From NCBI GenBank assembly GCA_016870795.1, contig VGAJ01000001.1:116757-180756 (forward strand): a stretch of DNA of 64,000 nt. The letters run 5' to 3'. The DNA is from Actinomycetota bacterium. GTDB lineage: Bacteria > Actinomycetota > Actinomycetes > Nanopelagicales > Nanopelagicaceae. Below, one piece after another: positions 38,901 to 45,337 of this stretch. The position numbers and the translations under genes are program-made. The notes under the pieces are model-generated. The model saw only the letters and a program-made list of their open reading frames with translations. It was not told the DNA's origin and made no database searches. Numbering within the stretch: the first letter of the stretch is position 1; the number at the start of each line of letters is the position of its first letter.

Positions 38901-39098
38901 ATCAACTCCAATAATTGGAGTAATGCCATTTTCAACGCAGCTCTGAGTAAATCGAATTGCGCCATATAAGCCATCGCGATCAGTTAGTGCAAGTGAGCTC
39001 ATGCCAAAGTCGCGAGCCTTCTCAACTAGAAGATGAGGAAGAGTGGTTCCATATTTAAATGAAAATCCACTTGCAAGATGAAGATGAGTAAAACTCAT
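35922..39098 (-). CDS. dnaE2: error-prone DNA polymerase DnaE2
   Basis: This 1058-residue C-family polymerase is the translesion paralogue of the dnaE product. The palm motifs PDIDIDVESARR and LLKLDILGVRMQ carry the catalytic aspartates, and VAARGSGAGSLICHLLG matches the family. The OB fold near the C-terminus is present. In the PHP domain the first HLHL is kept, but TDH has become LTDRDG, and the positions aligned with H-LLA, GC and NDLHY in DnaE1 are also changed, so proofreading is probably lost. It overlaps both neighbours (ATGA with the DUF6504 gene). Confidence 0.93.
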   Translation of the reverse strand: MSFTHLHLASGFSFKYGTTLPHLLVEKARDFGMSSLALTDRDGLYGAIRFTQSCVENGITPIIGVDITYKNQSRITLLATPGKGWRSLVRLVSELKSYGECDLDFLRKHSNYTSNLISLQGPDSLIARAITNRQYEKALSLYNDSRELFQSQVIEIVSHLIYGDGPRSTTHASRMLGFAEDNDLPAILSNAARMCLRQDAPIADILDASRRLLPLHKNVVERENSEAFLKSSQEMHHLAEIIARASGQRNSRKLLSTTQDLAKQAELSPSQDIGLGSIHLPEAELLGAKNQEELTIQLRQRSIAGINWRYGQSNSEVNQRLEKELEIIKSLGFESYFLTVADITDRARASGIRVAARGSGAGSLICHLLGISGVEPLSLGLLMERFCSPLRRALPDIDIDVESARRLEIYDQVFANYPMRSATVAMFDTYRARHAIRDVGAALSLAPMEIDLVAKSLPHIRARNISQALTNLPELANLNLTSPTWKMAVGLAERLDGLPRNVAMHPCAVVISSAELYQRAPIEINASNYPMVQWDKDDVEAIGLLKLDILGVRMQSSLAYAISEIERSTGKVIDIDAIALDDNETFSLIQSAQTLGIFQIESPGQRELVGKLTPETFTDLIIDISLFRPGPVKSDMITPFLNARQGFKTREIFHPDLAEILSDTQGVVVFHEQVIEIIATLTGSSLGQADEKRRALGSREGQQEVCDWFFAQAISRGYELKVITQIWDVLRAFASFGFCKAHAAAFALPTYQSAWLKRHYPAAFLAGVLTHEPGMYPKRLLLDEARRNGLTIAPLDINHSDISYRVEGDNQSSIRLSLSDISGISSAEISAIIANRPYLDLADFVHRSSVSRPTSEALLMVGAFDQLYGAEINRRDLLLHLTDLYKWSGGSRTKVVTGSQLSLGFTPTLSKTGLPDLEDHELVRNEVKYLGMDISHHMIEFYADFLNQIGAIKSNQLLEQRSGSLVLVAGVKVALQTPPIRSGKRVIFLTLDDGYGCSDATFFEDAQHSYAEVLYNSQLLLIRGATRRTGLRGISLRAIGAWDLSAAYQKWRSLAICE

Positions 39099-39409
39099 GC
39101 TGGTCTAGATGTGGGGCGAATCTGCCAAAGACCAGGAGCGCTACTGGCCCCTTCTGGAATTACTTCAATACGTTCTATTTCAAAAGTTTTCATCACTCCA
39201 ATAGGAGCTGCCTCTACGCGCCATAAAATCCGTCCACCATCATCTGGGCGAAATAAGCCATCGCTAGCTCTATTCCACCAACCACCAGATTCACGCCAAG
39301 AGCTAAGCAGGGCATAAATTCGATAGCGCTGACCTTTATAGGTGAACTCAATTGGCTCACCGCCGGATAGGTAGATCTCCGGTCTCTGATTCTCCATTTT
39401 TTCGAACAT
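39095..39409 (-). CDS. DUF6504 family protein
   Basis: This small basic and tryptophan-rich protein (104 residues) contains GEPIEFTYKGQRYRI, SWRESGGWW and GRILWRVEAAP, then an E/I/V strand pattern. Proteins like it occur next to dnaE2 or dinB in actinobacteria and their function is unknown. Here it is the first gene of the operon. It may start at the ATG at 39409, which lies inside the LexA box and would suit a leaderless message, or at the ATG at 39397. Neither has a Shine-Dalgarno sequence. It occupies the place of ImuA in other mutasome operons. Confidence 0.8.
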   Translation of the reverse strand: MFEKMENQRPEIYLSGGEPIEFTYKGQRYRIYALLSSWRESGGWWNRASDGLFRPDDGGRILWRVEAAPIGVMKTFEIERIEVIPEGASSAPGLWQIRPTSRPA

Positions 39410-39417
39410 TTGTTCGA
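39402..39417 (-). promoter_or_regulatory. LexA (SOS) box
   Basis: TCGAAC-ATTT-GTTCGA is a perfect inverted repeat and matches the actinobacterial LexA consensus TCGAAC-N4-GTTCGA. It lies just downstream of a TATAGT -10 (39420-39425, minus strand), covering the expected transcription start. LexA bound here would block the DUF6504-dnaE2-dinB operon until DNA damage. Confidence 0.92.
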
Positions 39418-39419
39418 AT

Positions 39420-39425
39420 ACTATA
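39420..39425 (-). promoter_or_regulatory. putative -10 element of the SOS operon
   Basis: TATAGT on the minus strand is directly adjacent to the LexA box. TAGTAT, overlapping it by four bases, is an alternative, which would place the start at the ATG at 39409 (8 bases). No -35 element is assigned. Confidence 0.55.
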
Positions 39426-39593
39426 CCTACCCCCTGACCCCCTCAAATCTCCTTGCTATCCATATGTAATCAGACTTTTACCCGCCTTTAACCACTCCTC
39501 CGGCTCTAAAGCAAGCCCTAGAGATAACCTTCGCACGTTCAGCGGGCCCTCCCCTTCCCGAATTAACAATTAGCAAAAAATCAACCGGAGCCT
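39426..39593. other. intergenic region between the SOS operon and the nucleotidase gene
   Basis: This region separates divergent genes. It contains pyrimidine-rich stretches and probably the promoter of the nucleotidase gene; TTAACAATTAG at about 39560-39570 is AT-rich but not a clear -10. I see no hairpin or small gene in it. Confidence 0.3.
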
Positions 39594-39605
39594 ATGGAGG
39601 AAACC

Positions 39606-41591
39606 TTGAAACTTAAGAAAATAGTTGTGGCGCTAGCAGCAACCTCGCTAATTGCTCAGATGTCACTTGCCAATGCCAGCTTTTATTCAGATCCTGGATC
39701 TGCCGTCACTCTAACCATCCTGCATAACAACGATGGCGAATCTGCTCTCTTGCCTGATCAGTCATTTAAAACAGCGCAAGGAACACTTATTTATGGCAGC
39801 GCTGCAGCCTTTTCATCAGTTATGAAGCGTGAGGTCAAAGCAGCTAAATCTGCAAGAAATGCTCTGCTCTCTGTTTATGCTGGTGACTCTTTCCTTGCTA
39901 GCAAGAACTTAATTTGTTCTGAGCCAGCAAGCAATGCCTCAACTGCAACTGTTTATGATGGTGTTGCGCAATCTCTAATGCCATATGATGTTCATGTCCT
40001 AGGCAATCACGAATTTGATTATGGAACTGGTTTTCTAAAACGCTATATTGAATCCTTCTCTAGCAAGAATCGCTATCCATTCATTTCAGGGAATATGGAT
40101 TTCACAGCTAATGCTGACCTATCTTCCATGGTAAGCAAGAAAGAGCCGATTCTTCGTGGAATTATGATTGGCAAAAAACTTGGTCAATCTTATGTCCATA
40201 AGGATTACACCACTGGAGCAGTTTTTGGTGTGGTTAGCGCCATTACTCCCACTCTTAGAACAATCTCCTCGCCTGGAACTTCTAAGCTAAAAACTTCAGA
40301 TATAGCTACAACAGCAGCTCTAGTAAATAAGCAAGCTGCAGAACTTCAAGCAAAGGGCGTTAATAAGATCATTTTGGTCAGCCACTTACAGGGCGTCGCC
40401 TATGACAAGCAGCTAATTGCGCTTCTGAAGAACATCGATGTCGCTATCGCTGGAGGCGGCGATGACCTATTAACAAACCCAGATGTAGCTGAATCAATCC
40501 AATTAATTCCTGGTGAGGGAAAGCCAGTGGGCAAATATCCTGAAATGGTTAAGGATGCCGATGGCGTGGATGTTCCCCTCATCACATCTAAAGGAAATTA
40601 CAGCTATCTAGGTCGCTTTGATGTCACATTTGATGCCAAAGGCAAAGTTAGTTCCTATAACAAAACAACTTCTTATCCAAGACGAGTTATTCCTTCATCT
40701 TCTGTCTCAAAGGCTCTAGGTGTAAGTGATGCAGTAACTCCCGATGCCAGGATTGTAAGCGCTGTTGAAGTGCCATTACAGGCCTGCTTGACTGGATTTG
40801 CCAAACCAATTGCTTCAAGTCAGATTGTCTTTGCTACAGATCGTGGTAGCGCCACTGTTCTTGGAGTAAGAACTGCTGAGACAAATGGTGGAAACTTAGT
40901 TGCTGATTCATTTATACATGCCTATAACACCAGAGCAGCTGGAGCAAGCCTCCCGGCAGCAGGAAGTGCTAACCCGGTAGTAGCTCTGCAAAACGGTGGA
41001 GGTATCAGACAAAATGGTGGAGTAACTCTGCCAACAAGTGGAGCTGTAGGAGCAATTAGCCGAGGCAACACTTTTGATCTTCTACCCTTTGATAATCGAC
41101 TAGTTGCGATTACAAGTGTTAGCGCTTCAAACATCAAGGAGATTCTTGAGAGATCCTGCTCTGTTGGTACATCTGGTGGCGGACAATTCCTACAAGTGGC
41201 CGGAATGAAGGTAACCTGTTCAAGAGCTGGAACCGCGATAGTAGTTTCAAGTCCAACCGGTGATTCTTATGCTGGAAATGTAACTACTTCCGGAACCAGA
41301 GTAAAAGATGTCACTCTTTTAGATGGCCGCGCGCTAGTTAAGGATGGAGCAGTAGTAGCAAATGCTCCAGCTGTAACGGTTGTGACAAATAACTTCACAG
41401 CAGAAGGTGGAGATAACTATCCAACGCTAGCCAAACTCGTAAAGGTTGGATTTGGTGTCTCCTACGAACAAGCGCTCTATGACTATCTCCTAAGTTTCCC
41501 AAAGAATGCAGCGGGGCTTCCAGAAATACCATCTAGTGATGTTCGCTATAGCAAGACAACTGGGGATGGTCGCTTCACCTGGCTACCCTAA
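39606..41591 (+). CDS. secreted bifunctional 5'-nucleotidase/metallophosphatase (UshA-like)
   Basis: A Sec signal peptide (MKLKKIVVALAATSLIAQ..LANA) is followed by a metallophosphatase domain: TILHNNDGES, AGDSF, LGNHEFDYG and VSHLQG. The C-terminal substrate domain has ETNGGNLVADSF, QNGGGIRQ, DLLPFDN and AEGGDNYPTL. Such enzymes take phosphate from extracellular nucleotides. The first metal motif is NDGE, not the usual ND-x-H. I prefer the TTG at 39606, five bases after GGAGG; an ATG at 39594 would add MEET before the basic n-region. A terminator follows. Confidence 0.85.
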   Translation: MKLKKIVVALAATSLIAQMSLANASFYSDPGSAVTLTILHNNDGESALLPDQSFKTAQGTLIYGSAAAFSSVMKREVKAAKSARNALLSVYAGDSFLASKNLICSEPASNASTATVYDGVAQSLMPYDVHVLGNHEFDYGTGFLKRYIESFSSKNRYPFISGNMDFTANADLSSMVSKKEPILRGIMIGKKLGQSYVHKDYTTGAVFGVVSAITPTLRTISSPGTSKLKTSDIATTAALVNKQAAELQAKGVNKIILVSHLQGVAYDKQLIALLKNIDVAIAGGGDDLLTNPDVAESIQLIPGEGKPVGKYPEMVKDADGVDVPLITSKGNYSYLGRFDVTFDAKGKVSSYNKTTSYPRRVIPSSSVSKALGVSDAVTPDARIVSAVEVPLQACLTGFAKPIASSQIVFATDRGSATVLGVRTAETNGGNLVADSFIHAYNTRAAGASLPAAGSANPVVALQNGGGIRQNGGVTLPTSGAVGAISRGNTFDLLPFDNRLVAITSVSASNIKEILERSCSVGTSGGGQFLQVAGMKVTCSRAGTAIVVSSPTGDSYAGNVTTSGTRVKDVTLLDGRALVKDGAVVANAPAVTVVTNNFTAEGGDNYPTLAKLVKVGFGVSYEQALYDYLLSFPKNAAGLPEIPSSDVRYSKTTGDGRFTWLP

Positions 41592-41602
41592 AGAAATAAT
41601 CT

Positions 41603-41664
41603 GATGAAAGTCCCCGCTAAATCTCGGTGGCAACATGGCCGATGAATTAGCGGGGATTTTCATG
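41603..41664 (+). terminator. long hairpin terminator after the nucleotidase gene
   Basis: GATGAAAGTCCCCGCTAA (41603-41620) pairs with 41647-41664 over about 17 base pairs with one G-U, and the 3' arm runs into ATTTTC. The 26-base loop can fold further through TCGG and CCGA. It lies between the nucleotidase and doxX genes and probably ends transcription, perhaps on both strands. Confidence 0.75.
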
Positions 41665-41714
41665 TCAAATGCACTACCTTTTATTGACTAGTTATATCTA
41701 GATAAGGAGTCTTA

Positions 41715-42128
41715 ATGGATATCGTTTTAATACTTGGAAGAGTTCTATTCTCTCTTCTGTTCATCTCATCAGGAGTAGCCCACTTAACAAAGCTTGAAGC
41801 AATGACGGGATATGCCCAATATAAGAAAGTTCCGGCAGCTAAGTTATCTGTGATTGTCACCGGGCTAATGTTGATTATTGGCGGCCTCTATGTGGCACTT
41901 GGAATTTATGCTGATTTAGGTGCGCTCCTACTCTCTATTTTCCTTCTTCTCTCAGCATTTAAAATGCATGACTTCTGGACGGTCACAGATGCACAGGCAA
42001 AGCAGTCTGAGATGACAAGTTTCATGAAGAATCTCGCCCTTGCTGGTGCTTCTCTGATTATCTTTGTTTTGGTTGGAAGCGGCGTCGAATTTGGCCCAAC
42101 AATTACAGAGGGAATTTTTAATCTCTAG
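41715..42128 (+). CDS. DoxX family membrane protein
   Basis: This 137-residue protein has four predicted membrane helices. The N-terminal GRVLFSLLFISSGVAHLTK is the DoxX signature. AAGGAG lies seven bases before the ATG. DoxX proteins occur in redox and thiol stress complexes in mycobacteria and in thiosulfate oxidation in archaea; no specific role can be given here. It stands alone between two hairpin terminators with nearly identical arms, so it is probably a monocistronic unit. Confidence 0.85.
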   Translation: MDIVLILGRVLFSLLFISSGVAHLTKLEAMTGYAQYKKVPAAKLSVIVTGLMLIIGGLYVALGIYADLGALLLSIFLLLSAFKMHDFWTVTDAQAKQSEMTSFMKNLALAGASLIIFVLVGSGVEFGPTITEGIFNL

Positions 42129-42153
42129 TTGAACAAAAGTTGAATTCTTAACG

Positions 42154-42191
42154 AAAACCCCCGCTAATAAGTATTGGTAGCGGGGGTTTTT
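42154..42191. terminator. intrinsic terminator after doxX, probably bidirectional
   Basis: CCCCCGCTA (42158-42166) and TAGCGGGGG (42178-42186) form a nine-base stem, flanked by AAAA before and TTTTT after. The loop is ATAAGTATTGG. The A and T runs mean it could end transcription from either side. Confidence 0.9.
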
Positions 42192-42204
42192 CTTCTAACT
42201 TAGG

Positions 42205-42210
42205 TAGCCT
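42205..42210 (+). promoter_or_regulatory. putative leaderless -10 element of the TauE-type gene
   Basis: TAGCCT, six bases (CCTCTA), then ATG. There is no ribosome-binding site. It lies just after the doxX terminator, consistent with a new transcription unit. Confidence 0.5.
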
Positions 42211-42216
42211 CCTCTA

Positions 42217-42966
42217 ATGGAAATAGCGCTGGCAATTCTTACCGGGATCGCAATTGGGTCAGTTTTGGGATATGTCGGCGCCGGAGGCTCCATGTTGGCG
42301 GTCCCAGCCTTAATTTATATTTTTGGATTCAACCCAGTGCAGGCCACGACCGCCTCACTGATTGTGGTTTTTGTTGGGGCAGCCTCAGGAGCACTTCCAA
42401 AACTAAAGAAGAATGAAATTTTGATTAAAGAGTCACTTGTGATCTGGGCAATTGGATTGACCACCAACTTTACCGGTGCTTATTTTCTGCCACAGATTCC
42501 AGAAAGTGCAATTCTCACAGGCTTTGCTTTGGTATTGGTAGTTGCTGGATTTTCCATGCTTTTGCCTGGAGCTAAACAATCAAGTGAACGTAAGATTTCA
42601 CCTCTTGCTTTGATTGCCATCTCACTAATTATTGGCGCAATAACAGGCCTCTTTGGAATTGGTGGAGGTTTCTTAGCTATTCCAATTCTAATTCTCTTTT
42701 ATAACATTGCTCCAGCCAAAGCTGCAGGAACTTCACTCTTCATAATAACAATCAATACTCTCACAGGTTTCATTGCTCATTTTCGCCATTGGGATGAGAT
42801 CAATTGGTCAATACCAATCATTATGGCGCTAATGGCACTATTTGTATCACGTTGGGCATCTCACCATAGTTCCAAGATTTCTCCTATAACCTTGAAGCGA
42901 GCCTTTGCGATATTTGTTTTTGCTATCGCAGCCTTTACTCTTATTGAAACTTGGTTCATTTCGTAA
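42217..42966 (+). CDS. TauE/SafE family sulfite exporter-like permease
   Basis: This 249-residue protein has about seven to eight hydrophobic helices and the two family half-repeats GYVGAGGSMLAVPALIYIFGF and FGIGGGFLAIPILILFYN, each followed by a segment like AAGTSLFIITINTLTGF. TauE/SafE proteins export sulfite, sulfoacetate or other organosulfur anions; the substrate is not clear here. The arsC-like gene starts directly after its stop (TAAGTG), so the two are co-transcribed. Confidence 0.88.
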   Translation: MEIALAILTGIAIGSVLGYVGAGGSMLAVPALIYIFGFNPVQATTASLIVVFVGAASGALPKLKKNEILIKESLVIWAIGLTTNFTGAYFLPQIPESAILTGFALVLVVAGFSMLLPGAKQSSERKISPLALIAISLIIGAITGLFGIGGGFLAIPILILFYNIAPAKAAGTSLFIITINTLTGFIAHFRHWDEINWSIPIIMALMALFVSRWASHHSSKISPITLKRAFAIFVFAIAAFTLIETWFIS

Positions 42967-43359
42967 GTGCAAAGAACTTCTGTTCTCTTTGTCTGCGTTC
43001 ATAACGCAGGGCGCTCCCAGATGGCTGCAGGGTTTCTCCAGCACCTTGCTGCTAATTCGGTTGAGGTAAGAAGCGCAGGCTCTGCTCCTGCAGACTCGAT
43101 AAATCCAGCTGTAGCTATTGCAATGAAAGAGGAAGGTATTGACCTAGGCGCGCAGAGACCAAAAATTCTTACCGATGAAGCCGTTGTGGCCTCAGATGTT
43201 GTTATCACTATGGGATGCGGGGATGTCTGTCCAATCTATCCAGGCAAGCGCTATCTAGATTGGAAATTAGATGATCCTGCCGGGCAAGGCATCGATGCAA
43301 TCCGCCCAATTCGCGATCAGATTAAGTCGCTAGTTAAGGAATTGATAAGCACTCTCTAG
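42967..43359 (+). CDS. arsC: arsenate reductase-like low-molecular-weight phosphatase
   Basis: This 130-residue protein has the P-loop CVHNAGRS (C-x5-R-S) at about residues 10-17 of the low-molecular-weight tyrosine phosphatase fold. The segment MGCGDVCPIYPGKRYLDWKLDDP carries extra cysteines and the DP acid as in ArsC enzymes that reduce arsenate with thioredoxin or mycothiol. It starts with GTG right after the permease stop. No arsR or arsB/acr3 is nearby, so arsenate as substrate is inferred; a protein-phosphatase role is possible. Confidence 0.82.
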   Translation: MQRTSVLFVCVHNAGRSQMAAGFLQHLAANSVEVRSAGSAPADSINPAVAIAMKEEGIDLGAQRPKILTDEAVVASDVVITMGCGDVCPIYPGKRYLDWKLDDPAGQGIDAIRPIRDQIKSLVKELISTL

Positions 43360-43362
43360 AAT
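43357..43362 (+). promoter_or_regulatory. putative leaderless -10 element of ybaK, overlapping the arsC stop
   Basis: TAGAAT, six bases (CTAACT), then the ATG of ybaK. The first three bases are the stop codon of arsC. No ribosome-binding site is seen. Confidence 0.5.
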
Positions 43363-43368
43363 CTAACT

Positions 43369-43857
43369 ATGGATTCAATATTGGAAAAGGCTGCAGTTAA
43401 GCGCGCTCAAGCAGCCCTTGATAGACATGGAATTTCCGGAAAGATAAAAATTCTTAGCGATAGCGCAAGAACTGCAGCTGAAGCGGCAGCAGGATTAGGT
43501 ATTGAAGTTGGACAGATCGCCTCATCGCTAGTGTTTAGGTTGCCAGATGACAGATCGCTTCTAGTAATTACCTCAGGTCGCCATCGAGTTGATACGCAGA
43601 TGGTGGCTGAATTACTGCAAGTTCCTGCCCTTGATCGAGCAGATGCTGATTATGTTAAGGAGATTTCTGGATACTCTGTTGGCGGAGTTGCTCCACTTGG
43701 TTGGATTAATGAGCCCAGCATCACCTTAATTGATGAAGCTTTAAATGATTACCAATCAATCTGGGCTGCAGCTGGCCATCCACACGCAGTATTTCCAACT
43801 ACTTTTCAAGAATTACTAGAGGCATCAGGTGCTAAGGCTGCAAGAGTTGGTAATTAG
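43369..43857 (+). CDS. YbaK/EbsC family Cys-tRNA(Pro)-type deacylase
   Basis: This 162-residue single-domain protein fits the YbaK/ProX editing family, which hydrolyses mischarged tRNA. Conserved segments are GQIASSLVFR, VITSGRHRVDT, GYSVGGVAPLGW and AAGHPHAVFPTTF. The exact mischarged substrate cannot be read. It is followed after 15 bases by the alpha/beta hydrolase, so it may be the first gene of a longer unit reaching into the carotenoid genes. Confidence 0.87.
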   Translation: MDSILEKAAVKRAQAALDRHGISGKIKILSDSARTAAEAAAGLGIEVGQIASSLVFRLPDDRSLLVITSGRHRVDTQMVAELLQVPALDRADADYVKEISGYSVGGVAPLGWINEPSITLIDEALNDYQSIWAAAGHPHAVFPTTFQELLEASGAKAARVGN

Positions 43858-43872
43858 AGTGAGAATTGCGCT

Positions 43873-44667
43873 GTGAGCTCTCCTCTATATATTGAAAAAA
43901 GTGGCGCGGGAGATCCCCTAGTTCTAATTCATGGCATGGGCTCTGCCAGCAATGCTTTCAAACCGATTCGCTCAACTTTAGATAAAGACTTTTTAGTTGT
44001 AACTCTTGATCTTCCAGGACATGGTAGGAGTCCTTATCAAAAAGGTGAATTGATGGATCCTCACTCTTTAGCACTCAGAGTTTTGGAAGAGTTGAGCGCA
44101 GCTTCAATTGATAAATTTCATCTTGCAGGTAATTCACTTGGTGGCTGGATTGCAATGGAGATGGCGGCAATTGCGCCAGGAAGAGTCCGATCTTTAGTTG
44201 GCATCGCACCTGCTGGACTTTGGCTCAACCCCTATAACGCTAGATATCCAGGCACAGCGCTGGCTCGATTTCTAGCCAGATACACAGTAAAACTTGCGCC
44301 AACAGCGCTTCACTTCGAAATTGCTCGCAGATTAGGTTTTGCTGATGTTAGCCCGCGGTGGCAAGAGTTCTCTTATGAATTATGTCTTGATGCAGCAATT
44401 GCCATGGCAAGCGCAGAAGGTTATTACCCGGCTTGGGATGGCATGTTACTAAAGCGTTTTGATCGTCAGATATCTGATTCAATTTCAGTGACAATTATTT
44501 TTGGTGATTCAGATAGGACTCTTCCTGAGACTAGCTGCCAGGAGAGATCGCTTGCGCCAAAGCATGCTAGATGGATCATATTCTCTGATACCGGCCATGC
44601 TCCGATGTGGGATAGTCCCCTAGATGTAATCGATGAAATCAAGAAAGCGGCAGGAGCAGCAAAGTGA
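43873..44667 (+). CDS. alpha/beta fold hydrolase
   Basis: This 264-residue protein has the fold's oxyanion loop LIHGMGSAS, the nucleophile elbow LAGNSLGGW (Ser), an acid in IIFGDSDRTLP and the catalytic His in FSDTGHAPMWDSP. The substrate is unknown. The start is GTG at 43873. Its stop overlaps the GTG of the CrtA-like gene (GTGA), which ties it to the carotenoid genes; it may hydrolyse an ester there or merely share the message. It could also serve as the missing formamidase, but nothing supports that directly. Confidence 0.75.
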   Translation: MSSPLYIEKSGAGDPLVLIHGMGSASNAFKPIRSTLDKDFLVVTLDLPGHGRSPYQKGELMDPHSLALRVLEELSAASIDKFHLAGNSLGGWIAMEMAAIAPGRVRSLVGIAPAGLWLNPYNARYPGTALARFLARYTVKLAPTALHFEIARRLGFADVSPRWQEFSYELCLDAAIAMASAEGYYPAWDGMLLKRFDRQISDSISVTIIFGDSDRTLPETSCQERSLAPKHARWIIFSDTGHAPMWDSPLDVIDEIKKAAGAAK

Positions 44668-45323
44668 TTCTGGTTTTCTTCTGGAAGATTAAAGCTCGCT
44701 ACATCCCCTGGGCAATTTTGCATATGGGACTTGATCGTCTAGCGCTAGCTAGAAGAAGTGATGTTAAATTCTGGAAGCTATTAGGAGCTGGAAAGGGTGA
44801 GACCTTCACCCCAAGGGATGCTGATGTTCTTCGCTGGGGATTGCTAGTTGTAGTTGATCAAGACTCAGAAATTGCCAATTCAAAAATCATTAAACGTTGG
44901 AACAAGAAATCTCATTCGCAATTTAGCGGCCAGCTATCTCCGATATCAATTAATGGCGCTTGGTCAAAGAAGAGCCCGTTTGATCAGATTCCTAAAGCTA
45001 GTAGTGATTGGAGCGGAAAAATAGTTGCGATCACAAGAGCTAGGATTAAATGGCGTAAGAATTTAATTTTCTGGAGCTCAGTTCCCCCAGTTACAACTAG
45101 CCTTCATAGCTCACCAGGATTGATTTCTGCTATTGGAATCGGTGAAGCTCCAATTGGTCTGCAAGGCACCTTCTCCATCTGGGAATCTGGCGAAGCAGTT
45201 AAGAATTTTGCTTACTCAGGCGCTGCTCATAAAGAGGCAATAAAGGCGACGCATCGCCATGCTTGGTATGCCGAGGAAATGTTTGCGCGCTTTGCCCTCA
45301 TTGAATCTCGCGGCTCTTTATAA
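44664..45323 (+). CDS. CrtA-like (spheroidene monooxygenase-type) protein
   Basis: This 219-residue protein resembles CrtA, the heme oxygenase that puts a keto group next to the modified end of acyclic carotenoids in purple bacteria. Similar segments are FWKLLGAGKGETFTP, SGKIVAITRARI, GIGEAPIGLQGTFSIW and the C-terminal FAYSGAAHKEAI then WYAEEMFARF. There is no membrane helix. It follows the hydrolase by a GTGA overlap and precedes cruF by 14 bases. The C-2' keto product is inference; the family is loosely defined. Confidence 0.75.
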   Translation: MILVFFWKIKARYIPWAILHMGLDRLALARRSDVKFWKLLGAGKGETFTPRDADVLRWGLLVVVDQDSEIANSKIIKRWNKKSHSQFSGQLSPISINGAWSKKSPFDQIPKASSDWSGKIVAITRARIKWRKNLIFWSSVPPVTTSLHSSPGLISAIGIGEAPIGLQGTFSIWESGEAVKNFAYSGAAHKEAIKATHRHAWYAEEMFARFALIESRGSL

Positions 45324-45337
45324 GGCACAATTAAGCC

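Noticed and set aside
39594..39605. ATG at 39594 as start of the nucleotidase
   Set aside because: It would add acidic residues before the signal peptide and overlap the GGAGG that best serves the TTG at 39606; it is kept only as an alternative.
41621..41646. Loop of the long hairpin before doxX as a riboswitch
   Set aside because: The internal TCGG/CCGA pairing is weak and it matches no riboswitch class I know.
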